Of a stretch of DNA of 64,000 bases, positions 1-7,654 are shown piece after piece (position 1 is the stretch's first letter; each line of letters starts with the position of its first letter). The stretch is from positions 1-64,000 of the forward strand of contig CAYNRE010000026.1 in NCBI GenBank assembly GCA_964399535.1, in the 5' to 3' direction. The notes below the pieces were generated by a model. It made no database searches, was not told the origin of the DNA, and worked only from the letters and a program-made list of their open reading frames with translations. The DNA comes from CAYNRE01 sp964399535. GTDB lineage: Bacteria; Planctomycetota; Planctomycetia; Pirellulales; CAYNRE01. A program made the translations under genes and the position numbers.

Positions 1-1000
1 CAGCAAGGAGGAAGCGCTGGAGGAAACCATGCGCATGCTGGACGTGTACGCCAACTTCGCCGAGGAATGGATGGCGCTGCCGGTGATCAAGGGCGAGAAG
101 ACAGCGGGCGAGCGCTTTCCCGGCGCCGACAACACTTTCTGCATCGAGGCCATGATGCAGGATCGCAAGGCCCTGCAGGCCGGAACCTCGCACTTTCTAG
201 GACAGAATTTCTCGCGGGCCCAGGAGATCAAGTTTCTCTCGGCCCAGGGGCGCGAGGAATTTGCCTGGACCACCTCCTGGGGTGTTTCGACCCGGCTGGT
301 CGGCGCGCTGGTAATGACCCATAGCGACGACGACGGGTTGGTGCTGCCCCCGCGGCTGGCGCCTCAACACGTGGCGATTCTGCCCATTTACCGCGGCGAT
401 GAAGAGCGCGGGCCGGTGCTGGAGTATTGCCAGCGGCTGAGGGCCGAACTGGCCGCCCAACGCTACGACGACGCGCCGATCCGGGCCTTCGTCGACGACC
501 GCGATCTGCCCCGGGCCGACAAGAAATGGCAACAGGTCAAACGGGGCGTCCCGGTCATTATCGAGGTGGGGCCCCGAGACCTGGCCGGCGACACCCTGCT
601 GCCGCGGCGGCGCGATCAAAGCCCCACTGAGAAACGGCCCCCGGTTCCGCGGGCCCAGCTCGTGGCCACCCTGGCCCAAGAACTGGCCGACATGCAACAG
701 GCGCTATTCAACCGGGCCCACGAGCTGCGCACGGCGAATACTCGGGTGATTACCGAGCGGGGCGAGTTCGAACGTTTCTTCACCCCGGCCAACGCCGAAC
801 GGCCGGAGATGCACGGCGGGTTCGCCGTCTGTCATTTCACCGAAGGGCCGGCCACCGACGAAGTGCTGGGCCGGCTCAAGGTGACGATTCGCTGCGTGCC
901 CCTGGCCGACGAGCCCGGTTTCGAGGAGCAGGTGCCCGGCACCTGCGTGTTCACGGGCCAGCCGACCAACCGCCGGGCCGTTTTGGCCAAGGCCTATTAA
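1..1000 (+). CDS. proS: Prolyl-tRNA synthetase, archaeal/eukaryotic-like type, 3' part only
   Basis: This charges tRNA-Pro with proline in the cytoplasm. The reading frame is open to the window edge (the first complete codon begins at base 2), so the start and the ATP-binding part of the class II core lie outside. What is present is the end of the catalytic core, including TSHFLGQNFSRAQEIKF, then the motif-3-like stretch ending in THSDDDGLVLPPRLAP. Next come the anticodon-binding domain beginning HVAILPIYRG and the C-terminal domain with spaced cysteines, ending in the terminal Ala-Tyr typical of the short archaeal-type ProRS (ProS type 3). The ATG at 29 is internal. The gene converges on the minus-strand gene that ends 26 bases downstream. 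Identification is secure from family-wide motifs; only the missing N-terminus limits it. Confidence 0.93.
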   Translation, partial: SKEEALEETMRMLDVYANFAEEWMALPVIKGEKTAGERFPGADNTFCIEAMMQDRKALQAGTSHFLGQNFSRAQEIKFLSAQGREEFAWTTSWGVSTRLVGALVMTHSDDDGLVLPPRLAPQHVAILPIYRGDEERGPVLEYCQRLRAELAAQRYDDAPIRAFVDDRDLPRADKKWQQVKRGVPVIIEVGPRDLAGDTLLPRRRDQSPTEKRPPVPRAQLVATLAQELADMQQALFNRAHELRTANTRVITERGEFERFFTPANAERPEMHGGFAVCHFTEGPATDEVLGRLKVTIRCVPLADEPGFEEQVPGTCVFTGQPTNRRAVLAKAY

Positions 1001-1026
1001 GTGGCCGACCGGCGGGTGGCCGACGC

Positions 1027-2136
1027 TCAGCTCGTCATGGCCGACGCTGCGGCCACGGGCTCGGCGCGGCCGCAGTGCTCGCAAGCCGGCAACAGCACAT
1101 GCCGGGTCCCCTGGCAGGCCGAACACTTCTCAAACAGCCGGGTGGCGCACACCGGGCAGGTGTAGGGCGCGTCGTCGCCGTTTGCCAAGCTGGTGCGCAG
1201 CGCCAGTTTCTTGGCGCTGCCCCGTGTCCAGAACAAGAACTTCAGCGGGCCCCGGCGGATCGGGTACTCGCAAATCGGGCAAAGAAACCGCTCGTACGAT
1301 TCGCGGTATTGCTTGAGCAGCCAATCTTGCTTGGGGTAGGCGATCGAGCGAACCAGGTACAACAGCGTCCGCAGTACGACCACCAGCGAGGTGCCAATCA
1401 GAATGTACTTGAACCAACGCGCTGGAAAGTATTCGTGCAGCACCAGTCCCGTACGCACCACCACCGCCGCGCCCAAGGCGTAGATCAAGGGGGCGTAGAG
1501 CGAGCTGCGCCACTTGAGAAACAGCGCCGCCGACACGATCAACAGCGGAACCATCACGGCCAGCTTCAGGCCCGCCACGCGCAGCCGGTGCTGCTCCCAG
1601 AGCTTGGCAAACTGCTGTTCGATGGGCTGGCGAGCCGCGCTAAGTTGGGTCTCGAGTTTTCGCTGGCGCTCTTGGAGCGCGTCGCGCTCGGTCTCTAGTT
1701 GACCGATTTTCTGGTTCAGTTCCTGGAACTGTCGCTGATTGTCCAGAAACAGCGATTGGCTGTCGGCCAGCGCCTGTTGTTCCTCGGCCGTGGGGGTCAC
1801 ACCCTTCTCGATGGCCAGCCGTTGGAAGTCGAGCAACTGCGCCATGGTGCGCTGCGCTTCCGCGGTGCTCTCGCGCAGCACTTCCTGGGCGCCCGTCTCG
1901 CGCTCGATGCTGCGGACCGTGTCTTCCAGTTGCCGATTCAGCGCGTCGGACTGTTCCGCCAGCTGAGGGTCGAGCAGCGACTTTTCGAGCGCCTCGTAAT
2001 CGGGCCCCGGCCAACCGCCGATGTCGGAAAGCACGAACCCGGTGAGCCAGAACGAAAGGAAACCCAGGGCCACGGTGAATGCCCAGACCAGCAGTCGCTG
2101 GGACCAGGGACCGCGGTTGCGCGTGGCTGACGCCAT
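1027..2136 (-). CDS. Membrane protein with coiled coil and C-terminal zinc-ribbon cysteines, unknown function
   Basis: 369 residues, not assignable to a named family. One membrane segment lies near residues 14-36. Residues 45-180 are hydrophilic, rich in Glu and Gln with heptad character, and likely form a coiled coil. Two or three further membrane segments follow at about 190-265. The C-terminal tail (from about 285) carries paired cysteines CPICEYP, CPVCATR, CSACQGT and CEHCGR, as in two zinc ribbons. The ATG at 2136 follows a purine-rich CAGGGAG about ten bases upstream. Topology suggests a cytoplasmic zinc-ribbon tail on a membrane anchor. The gene stands alone, tail to tail with proS. 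The reading frame is well supported; no function can be claimed. Confidence 0.8.
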   Translation of the reverse strand: MASATRNRGPWSQRLLVWAFTVALGFLSFWLTGFVLSDIGGWPGPDYEALEKSLLDPQLAEQSDALNRQLEDTVRSIERETGAQEVLRESTAEAQRTMAQLLDFQRLAIEKGVTPTAEEQQALADSQSLFLDNQRQFQELNQKIGQLETERDALQERQRKLETQLSAARQPIEQQFAKLWEQHRLRVAGLKLAVMVPLLIVSAALFLKWRSSLYAPLIYALGAAVVVRTGLVLHEYFPARWFKYILIGTSLVVVLRTLLYLVRSIAYPKQDWLLKQYRESYERFLCPICEYPIRRGPLKFLFWTRGSAKKLALRTSLANGDDAPYTCPVCATRLFEKCSACQGTRHVLLPACEHCGRAEPVAAASAMTS

Positions 2137-2275
2137 GGTGGTTCACTCCCTGTGGTTGGATCCGGCCCGCCCCGGGGGCCTGGCGTGGCTGGCATTCTAA
2201 CCGCGGCCGCTCGAATGAACGTCGGGTTTCCGGCCACCCCCTGGTGGTTGAGCCTGGCCGAGGGGAGCCCTCCGG

Positions 2276-3748
2276 CTACGGGCCTGCCGTGTAGCGCAGG
2301 TCGTCGAGGTACAGCTCGAGAAACCCACCATCGGCCCGCTCCCAGCCGTAGAGGCCGAAACGGTCGAAATGGGCTCCGGCCTGCCGGTGTCCGGGTGCCA
2401 GCGGAAACCGCTGCTCTTGGTCGTCGAGCCGATAGGTAATCTCGCCCTGGCCGTCGGCGCCCGATGGGTCATAGTCGAGCGACCAGGGGTGGACGACGCC
2501 GTCGGGTTGCACGACCGGGCCCGAGCGCTGGGCCGCGAACTGGCCGTCGGCCGTGGCATAGGCAGGGCGGAAGTAGTGACCGTCGCGGCTCAGTCCTTCG
2601 AGCAAAATGCCCAGCGAGTTGGGTCCGGGCGGAGGATCGATCTGGTCGGTCGTGCGGTGCCGCGAGGCGGAATCAAACCAGCCGAAACAAGCCGCGCTAT
2701 CTGCGCTGGCCGCCGTCATCACCAGCCGGCCCTCGGCGTGCAATCGGCTCTCGAGCGATAGCCGCCCGACGCGGTCGCCGTAGTAGGTGCCTCCCGTGGC
2801 TCGCCAGACGACGCCACCAATTTCGCCGGTTGCCGAGCCCGCATGGTTGCTGGCGCTAAAGCCGAAATCGTGCAGCGGGCGCAGGTATCGCTGGGGAAAC
2901 CAGCCCTGGTTGTTCTTGCCCTGCCAGGGAGCACCGGGGCCCACTTCAAGCGGCTGCCCGTCGAGGGAAAGGTTGCTCACGTATATTTCCAGACCTTCGC
3001 CGGGCACCTGCACATTCCAGATGCCAAACCGGTCGAAATCGGCCCCCTCGGCGCGGTGCCCGGGCTCCAGCGGCAGGTGGTGAGTCTGTTCGTCGAGTTG
3101 GAGCGTAACCTGGCCCTGGCCATCGAGCGCATTGGGATCGTAGCTCAGCGTCCAGTTGTGACGCGTGCCGTCGGCCAGAAAAGGCTTGGTCTTGGTGGTT
3201 TGATAAATGCCTTCAAAGGTTCCGGCCCCGCCGGTGCGGCCGGCCCGCGTGCCATATTCAAACAGCACCCAGTACTTGCCGCCGTTGCCGTCGACGCGCA
3301 GGGCCAGGCTGTTCGGGGTGCGCCAGCCGCGAGAATCGTGATGAAACCACCCGAGGAGCACGCCGCTGCCCGAATCGGCTTGGGTTACGGCAAAGGTTCC
3401 GCTCGCCGTGAGGGGGTGGTCGAGCGTTCGCGGCTCGATCGGCAGGGCCACAAAAGCCGGGGTTACGCTGCGTTGAACGCGGCCACCGATTTCGCCCGTT
3501 CCGTCGCCCCCGGCAAACCTGCTCGCTCGCAGTCCGAATTCTTGCCGGGCCAGGGGCAACTGTGGGGGCAGCAGGCGATTGTTCCACTGGTCCCATTGCG
3601 GATCGGTGTCGAAGGTCACTCTCCGAAGGTCGGCTGAACCTCGCTGTTGCGCTGCAAGCCTCGTCGGAACGAGCGCCGGCAAAACCACGGGCATAGTCAG
3701 CGCCAGCCAAACCAGAGCGTCGCTTCGGAGCAGGGGGCCAGCGTGCAT
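2276..3748 (-). CDS. Exported protein with two tandem copies of a beta-sandwich-like domain, unknown function
   Basis: 490 residues from the ATG at 3748, preceded by the good ribosome binding site GGAAAGGAG. An upstream in-frame ATG at 3784 lacks one. An N-terminal hydrophobic stretch (about 10-33) ending LAAQ is a likely signal peptide, giving a periplasmic or secreted product. The mature part holds two homologous halves of roughly 215 residues. Each begins with a W/F-rich segment containing a TGEIGG motif, continues through a GWF...PNSLGI/PNSLAL segment, and ends with a YDP..xDGQG stretch, an LxxGHR motif and a HFDRFG/DFDRFG motif before a final beta strand. This internal duplication resembles laminin-G/concanavalin-like sandwiches, but that is an inference from pattern only. 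No catalytic signature was recognised. Confidence 0.8.
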   Translation of the reverse strand: MHAGPLLRSDALVWLALTMPVVLPALVPTRLAAQQRGSADLRRVTFDTDPQWDQWNNRLLPPQLPLARQEFGLRASRFAGGDGTGEIGGRVQRSVTPAFVALPIEPRTLDHPLTASGTFAVTQADSGSGVLLGWFHHDSRGWRTPNSLALRVDGNGGKYWVLFEYGTRAGRTGGAGTFEGIYQTTKTKPFLADGTRHNWTLSYDPNALDGQGQVTLQLDEQTHHLPLEPGHRAEGADFDRFGIWNVQVPGEGLEIYVSNLSLDGQPLEVGPGAPWQGKNNQGWFPQRYLRPLHDFGFSASNHAGSATGEIGGVVWRATGGTYYGDRVGRLSLESRLHAEGRLVMTAASADSAACFGWFDSASRHRTTDQIDPPPGPNSLGILLEGLSRDGHYFRPAYATADGQFAAQRSGPVVQPDGVVHPWSLDYDPSGADGQGEITYRLDDQEQRFPLAPGHRQAGAHFDRFGLYGWERADGGFLELYLDDLRYTAGP

Positions 3749-4068
3749 CGGTTGCTCCTTTCCGGGGGCACTGGGCGGTCTCACCTTGCGCGGATACTCC
3801 GCGGTACCCCCGCCGGGCCTCGACGGCAGCGCCCTACGGCATTTTGCCTGACCTGCCGCGTGGCAATGGAACGGCTGGCTGGCCGAGAATCAAGCCAATC
3901 GATCGCGCGGAGGGGGCGGGCCGATGCCCTCACCACCCCCTGCGCGCGCCAGACGAGCGAGGTCACCCCCCGGGGGGCCGCCGGATGTGCCCGAATCAAC
4001 GCCCCCAGGGCCAATGAGGGGGTCCGCTACGGACTGAGCCGATGGGCACACCGAGCGCGGCGGGCTGC
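3749..4068. other. Intergenic region between a divergent hypothetical gene and the nuo promoter
   Basis: About 320 bases without a credible gene. The short open frames here have no ribosome binding site and no family resemblance. Apart from GC-rich runs such as the C/G block near 3964-3980, no repeat or RNA gene was recognised. The regulatory signals of the nuo operon begin at 4069. Confidence 0.5.
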
Positions 4069-4097
4069 TTGACCGTGTGGGTCCAGAGCGGTAGACT
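4069..4097 (+). promoter_or_regulatory. Sigma70-like promoter for the nuo operon
   Basis: TTGACC (4069-4074), a 17-base spacer and TAGACT (4092-4097) form a near-consensus housekeeping promoter pointing at nuoA. Transcription would start around 4104 and give a leader of roughly 97 bases. It has the same -35 and spacing as the predicted leuA leader promoter at 47454-47482. Inferred from sequence only. Confidence 0.6.
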
Positions 4098-4106
4098 TCG
4101 CCCCAT

Positions 4107-4133
4107 GGCCCGACCCTGTTCGGGCCTGTTTTT
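4107..4133 (+). terminator. Terminator-like hairpin at the very start of the nuo leader
   Basis: GGCCCGA (4107-4113) pairs perfectly with TCGGGCC (4120-4126) across a six-base loop and is followed by TGTTTTT, the layout of an intrinsic terminator. It starts only a few bases after the predicted transcription start, so it may be a 5' stabilising hairpin or a stop for upstream transcription rather than a true attenuator. Confidence 0.5.
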
Positions 4134-4141
4134 CGCACTGG

Positions 4142-4161
4142 TTTGTGAAACCATTCACAAA
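4142..4161. promoter_or_regulatory. Rex-type operator upstream of nuoA
   Basis: TTTGTGAAACCATTCACAAA is a perfect inverted repeat of two 8-base arms around a 4-base centre. It contains the full Rex box TTGTGAA-N4-TTCACAA, the operator of the NADH/NAD+-sensing repressor Rex, which controls NADH dehydrogenase and oxidase genes in other bacteria. It lies 39 bases before the nuoA start and about 40 bases after the predicted transcription start, a place suited to roadblock repression. The core TGTGA-N6-TCACA also fits a CRP/FNR-family site, so the binding protein is inferred from the function of the operon. No rex gene is in the window. Confidence 0.75.
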
Positions 4162-4200
4162 GTCAGAGTCGCTTCCTAACCATCATCCAGAAACGACTTT

Positions 4201-4599
4201 ATGCAAGGCGTCTGGGTACCACTCCTCTTGTTTGCCGGCGTTTCGGTGATGGTCGCCGTGGTGCTGGTGGCCGTGGGCACCCTCGTCGGCCCGACGCGGA
4301 CCACCCGGGTCAAGGAGATGCCCTACGAAAGCGGGATGGACCCCATTCACGATGCCCGCCGCCGGTTCGACGTGCGGTTTCACGTGGTGGCGGTGGCGTT
4401 TCTGGTGTTCGACGTGGAGCTTTTGTTCCTCTATCCCTGGGCCGTGGCAAGCCGGCATGTCGATGGCTTGCCGGCCGCGGTCGAGGCCGGGGAAGTTGCG
4501 AGCAGCCACCTGGTCTTCGGCGAGGTGATGGTGTTTATCGTGCTGCTGGCCGCGGGCCTGGCCTATGCCTGGCGCAAGGGGGTGTTTCAGTGGCGGTAG
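4201..4599 (+). CDS. nuoA: NADH-quinone oxidoreductase subunit A
   Basis: Small membrane subunit of complex I (132 residues) at the junction of the peripheral and membrane arms. Three membrane segments lie near residues 6-28, 60-82 and 102-124. The diagnostic loop KEMPYESGMDP (about 39-49) and the motif RRRFDVRFHVVAVAFLVFDVE are present. It is the first gene of the 14-gene operon and is preceded by the promoter and Rex-type operator. The ribosome binding site is weak. Its 3' end overlaps nuoB by 10 bases. Confidence 0.96.
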   Translation: MQGVWVPLLLFAGVSVMVAVVLVAVGTLVGPTRTTRVKEMPYESGMDPIHDARRRFDVRFHVVAVAFLVFDVELLFLYPWAVASRHVDGLPAAVEAGEVASSHLVFGEVMVFIVLLAAGLAYAWRKGVFQWR

Positions 4600-5162
4600 A
4601 GCTACCCGAAAACGTGGTGGTCGGCCGGCTCGACGCTCTGGCCAATTGGTGCCGCAAGAACAGCCTTTGGCCGATGCCCTTTGCCACGGCCTGCTGCGGC
4701 ATCGAGCTGATGGCAACGGGCGCCAGCCGCCACGACCTGGCCCGCTTCGGAGCCGAGGTGTTTCGGTTCAGCCCCCGGCAGTGCGACCTGATGATCGTGG
4801 CGGGCCGGGTGGTGATGAAGATGCTGCCGGTGTTGCAGCGCATTTGGCAACAGATGCCCGAGCCCAAGTGGTGCATTTCGATGGGTGCCTGTGCGTCGAC
4901 CGGCGGGGTGTTCGACACCTATGCCGTGGTGCAGGGCATTGACCGTTTCATCCCGGTCGACATGTACGTGCCGGGCTGTCCGCCGCGGCCGGAGCAGTTG
5001 ATTCAGGCGATTATCGACCTGCAAGACAAGATTCAGGCCGAGGGTACCATCCTGGGCCATGAGTTCGACGTGGCCCAGCGCCAACAGCCCAAGCGGGCGT
5101 TGGTCGAGTTGCCGGTGCGGCTGCCGACCGCCGGCCCGCCGGCCTCGATTCGGGGTGTCTGA
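4590..5162 (+). CDS. nuoB: NADH-quinone oxidoreductase subunit B
   Basis: Peripheral-arm subunit that carries iron-sulfur cluster N2, the last electron carrier before quinone. The 190-residue protein starts with GTG inside the end of nuoA, which suggests translational coupling. The four cluster ligands are visible as the adjacent C35-C36 (TACCGIE), C101 (MGACAS) and C130 (VPGCPPRP). The roughly 40-residue tail after the conserved core is rich in Pro and Arg. An 82-base gap separates it from nuoC. Confidence 0.97.
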   Translation: MAVELPENVVVGRLDALANWCRKNSLWPMPFATACCGIELMATGASRHDLARFGAEVFRFSPRQCDLMIVAGRVVMKMLPVLQRIWQQMPEPKWCISMGACASTGGVFDTYAVVQGIDRFIPVDMYVPGCPPRPEQLIQAIIDLQDKIQAEGTILGHEFDVAQRQQPKRALVELPVRLPTAGPPASIRGV

Positions 5163-5244
5163 CGCGCCTCGGAATTCGAGGCCATGTGAGCGAACCGGAG
5201 GCGACTTCCCCAACGAGGGAATCGGCCCGCGAAGGAAAGACCCG

Positions 5245-5742
5245 ATGACCGACCCGGCCACGCTGGCAGCCCTTGAGTCGCATTTCGGCCAGCTACCGAT
5301 GAGCGAGTTTCGTGGCGCCACCCGGGTGGTGGTCGGCCGCGAGCAGATTTTCCCCGCGCTCGAGCTGCTGCAGCGGCAGCACGGGTTCGATCTGTTGGTC
5401 GACCTGACCTGTGTCGACTATTTGAATTATCGCGGAGCAGAGCATCGGTTCGGGCTGGCCTACCTGCTTTGTGCCACGCAATCCAACCAGCGACTGACGC
5501 TGCGGGTGTATCTCGACGAGCCCGAGCTCGTGGTTCCCTCGGCGGTTCCGCTGTGGGAGGGGGCCAACTGGCTGGAGCGTGAAGTCTGGGACATGTTCGG
5601 CATTCGGTTCGAGGGGCACCCCGACCTGCGGCGCATCTTGCTGCCCGAGGGGTTCGAGGCTCATCCGCTTCGCAAAGACTACCCGCTGCAAGGGCGGGGT
5701 GAGCGCCACAACTTCCCGGTCCTGACGCGGAGGGAAGGCTGA
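5245..5742 (+). CDS. nuoC: NADH-quinone oxidoreductase subunit C (30 kDa type)
   Basis: Peripheral subunit that braces NuoD near the quinone site. The ATG at 5245 is chosen because GAAGGA lies eight bases upstream and the protein (165 residues) then has the normal length. The frame stays open further upstream without family similarity. Conserved blocks are LLVDLTCVDY, the ANWLEREVWDMFGI(R)FEGHPDLRRILLPE signature region (about 105-136) and HPLRKDYPL. It is separate from NuoD, unlike the fused NuoCD of enterobacteria. One base separates its stop from the nuoD start. Confidence 0.96.
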   Translation: MTDPATLAALESHFGQLPMSEFRGATRVVVGREQIFPALELLQRQHGFDLLVDLTCVDYLNYRGAEHRFGLAYLLCATQSNQRLTLRVYLDEPELVVPSAVPLWEGANWLEREVWDMFGIRFEGHPDLRRILLPEGFEAHPLRKDYPLQGRGERHNFPVLTRREG

Positions 5743-5743
5743 G

Positions 5744-6973
5744 ATGCCGTTAAGCGCCGCCAGTTTCGCTGCTGAGGACCGGGTCGCCACCAGCGAGCAG
5801 GATTACCTCTGGACGTTGAATTTTGGTCCTCAGCATCCGGCGACCCACACTACGCTGCGGATTCTGCTCCGGCTCGACGGCGAGCGGGTGGTCGACGCGC
5901 TGCCCGACATCGGCTACCTGCACTCGGGCTTCGAGAAGATCGGCGAGCATCTGGATTACAACCAGTATGTGACCGTGACCGATCGCATGAATTACATCTC
6001 GCCGCTGGCCAACAACGTGGCCTGGCACCACGCGGTCGAGAAGCTGCTGGGATTGGAGGTGCCGCCGCGGTGCCAGTACCTGCGGGTGATCCTTTGCGAA
6101 TTGGCCCGCATCAGCGACCACCTGCTCTGCAACGGCGCGGTGGGGCTCGACGTGGGGGCCTTCACCTTTTTTCTTTACGCCTTCAACCAGCGGGAAGCGC
6201 TGTACGATATTTTCGAAACGCTCTGCGGGGCCCGCTTCACCACCAGCTACACCCGGGTGGGCGGGGTGATGTACGACGCCACGCCGCTGTTCGTGGAAAA
6301 GGTGCGGGCCTTCTGCCGCAGCTTTCCCCGCACGCTCGACGATATGGAGCGGCTGCTCAATCGCAACCGCATCTTCGTCGACCGGACCAAGGGGGTCGGC
6401 GTTTTGACCCGGGAAGAGGCGCTCTCGCGCAGTTGCACGGGTCCCATCGCCCGGGCCAGCGGAGTTACCCGCGACCTGCGTAAGGACGAGCCTTACCTGG
6501 CCTATCCCGACTTTAATTTTCAGGCCTGTTGCGCCACGGCGGGCGACTGCTTTGCCCGCTACCTGGTGCGGATGGCCGAGATGCGCGAAAGCCTGAAGAT
6601 TGTCGAGCAGGCCATCGAGAATCTGCCGGCGGGGCCGGTCAATATCGGCATCGACCAGCGAACCGCCTTGCCCGAGAAACGGATGGTTTATTCCACCATC
6701 GAAGGGTGCATTTCGCACTTCGAGTTGGTGATGAGCTGCCGTGGTTTCGAGACTCCCCACGAGGAATCGTACGGAGCGATCGAGAGCCCCAACGGCGAAC
6801 TGGGCTTTTACCTGGTGGGCGACGGCAGCGATGTGGCCTACCGGGCTCGTTGCCGCCCGCCTTCGTACATTCATTTCGCCGTGTTTCCGCATTTGATTCG
6901 CGGGCACACGTTGAGCGACGTGGTGGCCGTATTGGGCAGTTTGAACATTATCGCCGCCGAACTGGATCGCTAG
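5744..6973 (+). CDS. nuoD: NADH-quinone oxidoreductase subunit D (49 kDa type)
   Basis: Subunit that forms the quinone-binding cavity together with NuoB; it is related to the large subunit of NiFe hydrogenases but lacks metal ligands. The 409-residue protein has the family landmarks NFGPQHPATHTTLR (about 27-40), DIGYLHSGFEKIGEH, YTRVGGVMYD, and the C-terminal ending LGSLNIIAAELDR. The start lies one base after the nuoC stop, so the two are probably coupled. The normal length and all conserved blocks argue for a functional protein. Confidence 0.97.
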   Translation: MPLSAASFAAEDRVATSEQDYLWTLNFGPQHPATHTTLRILLRLDGERVVDALPDIGYLHSGFEKIGEHLDYNQYVTVTDRMNYISPLANNVAWHHAVEKLLGLEVPPRCQYLRVILCELARISDHLLCNGAVGLDVGAFTFFLYAFNQREALYDIFETLCGARFTTSYTRVGGVMYDATPLFVEKVRAFCRSFPRTLDDMERLLNRNRIFVDRTKGVGVLTREEALSRSCTGPIARASGVTRDLRKDEPYLAYPDFNFQACCATAGDCFARYLVRMAEMRESLKIVEQAIENLPAGPVNIGIDQRTALPEKRMVYSTIEGCISHFELVMSCRGFETPHEESYGAIESPNGELGFYLVGDGSDVAYRARCRPPSYIHFAVFPHLIRGHTLSDVVAVLGSLNIIAAELDR

Positions 6974-7044
6974 TCCAATAGGGCGCAGGGTGACACGCGC
7001 CGAATGGGAACCGACGGCCGCCTTGGCGGCAGGTGTATACCGCA

Positions 7045-7581
7045 ATGTCTGATAGCCAAACCTCGACTGCCGAGCCTGTCGCCGCGGCGGCCCCGCTGCT
7101 GACGCCGGAGATGATCGCCGAGATACAGGCGTTCTTTCCCCGCTATCCCAATCGCCAGGCGGTGGTGCTGCCGGCGCTGCACGTGGTGAGCGAGCACCTC
7201 CGCTGGGTTCCCCTGGCCGCGGTGGTCGAGGTGGCCCGGCTGCTTGAATTGCCGCCGGCCTTGGTGCAAGACACGCTGACCTTCTATGGGTTCTTCAAGC
7301 AAGACGCGCCGCACGGAGCGACCCGGGCCTGGGTCTGCCGTTCGGTCAGTTGCGCGCTGCGCGGCGGCGAGCAAATGCTGGAACACTTGTGTCGGCGAGC
7401 CAATTTAAAGCCCGGCCAGACCTCGCCCGACGGCAAGCTAACGGTGGAGTTCGCCGAGTGTTTGGGGGCCTGCGACTTCGCCCCCTGCATGTTGGCGGGC
7501 AGCAAGCTTTACAAGGATCTGACCCCCGAGTCGATCGATCAGTTTCTCGCCGAGTTACCCGACCCGCCCGGCGAGAGTTGA
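7045..7581 (+). CDS. nuoE: NADH-quinone oxidoreductase subunit E (24 kDa type)
   Basis: Subunit of the NADH-oxidising module that binds the [2Fe-2S] cluster N1a. The 178-residue protein has a thioredoxin-like fold, with ligands C98 and C103 (VCRSVSC) and C139 and C143 (ECLGAC), in the usual Cx4C...Cx3C spacing. The ATG at 7045 is preferred over an in-frame GTG at 7033 because AGGTG then sits at ribosome-binding distance. The first 20 residues are Ala-rich and not conserved. 73 bases separate it from nuoF. Confidence 0.95.
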   Translation: MSDSQTSTAEPVAAAAPLLTPEMIAEIQAFFPRYPNRQAVVLPALHVVSEHLRWVPLAAVVEVARLLELPPALVQDTLTFYGFFKQDAPHGATRAWVCRSVSCALRGGEQMLEHLCRRANLKPGQTSPDGKLTVEFAECLGACDFAPCMLAGSKLYKDLTPESIDQFLAELPDPPGES

Positions 7582-7654
7582 GCGGCGGAGGGGCAAGGCC
7601 TGCCCGCCCGCCGCGAGGATCCCTTGGTGGCCAGTTGAGACTAGGACCGCACGC

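Noticed and set aside
4142..4161. CRP/FNR-family site in front of nuoA
   Set aside because: The core fits TGTGA-N6-TCACA, but the wider match TTGTGAA-N4-TTCACAA and the NADH dehydrogenase target favour Rex. Kept as the main alternative.
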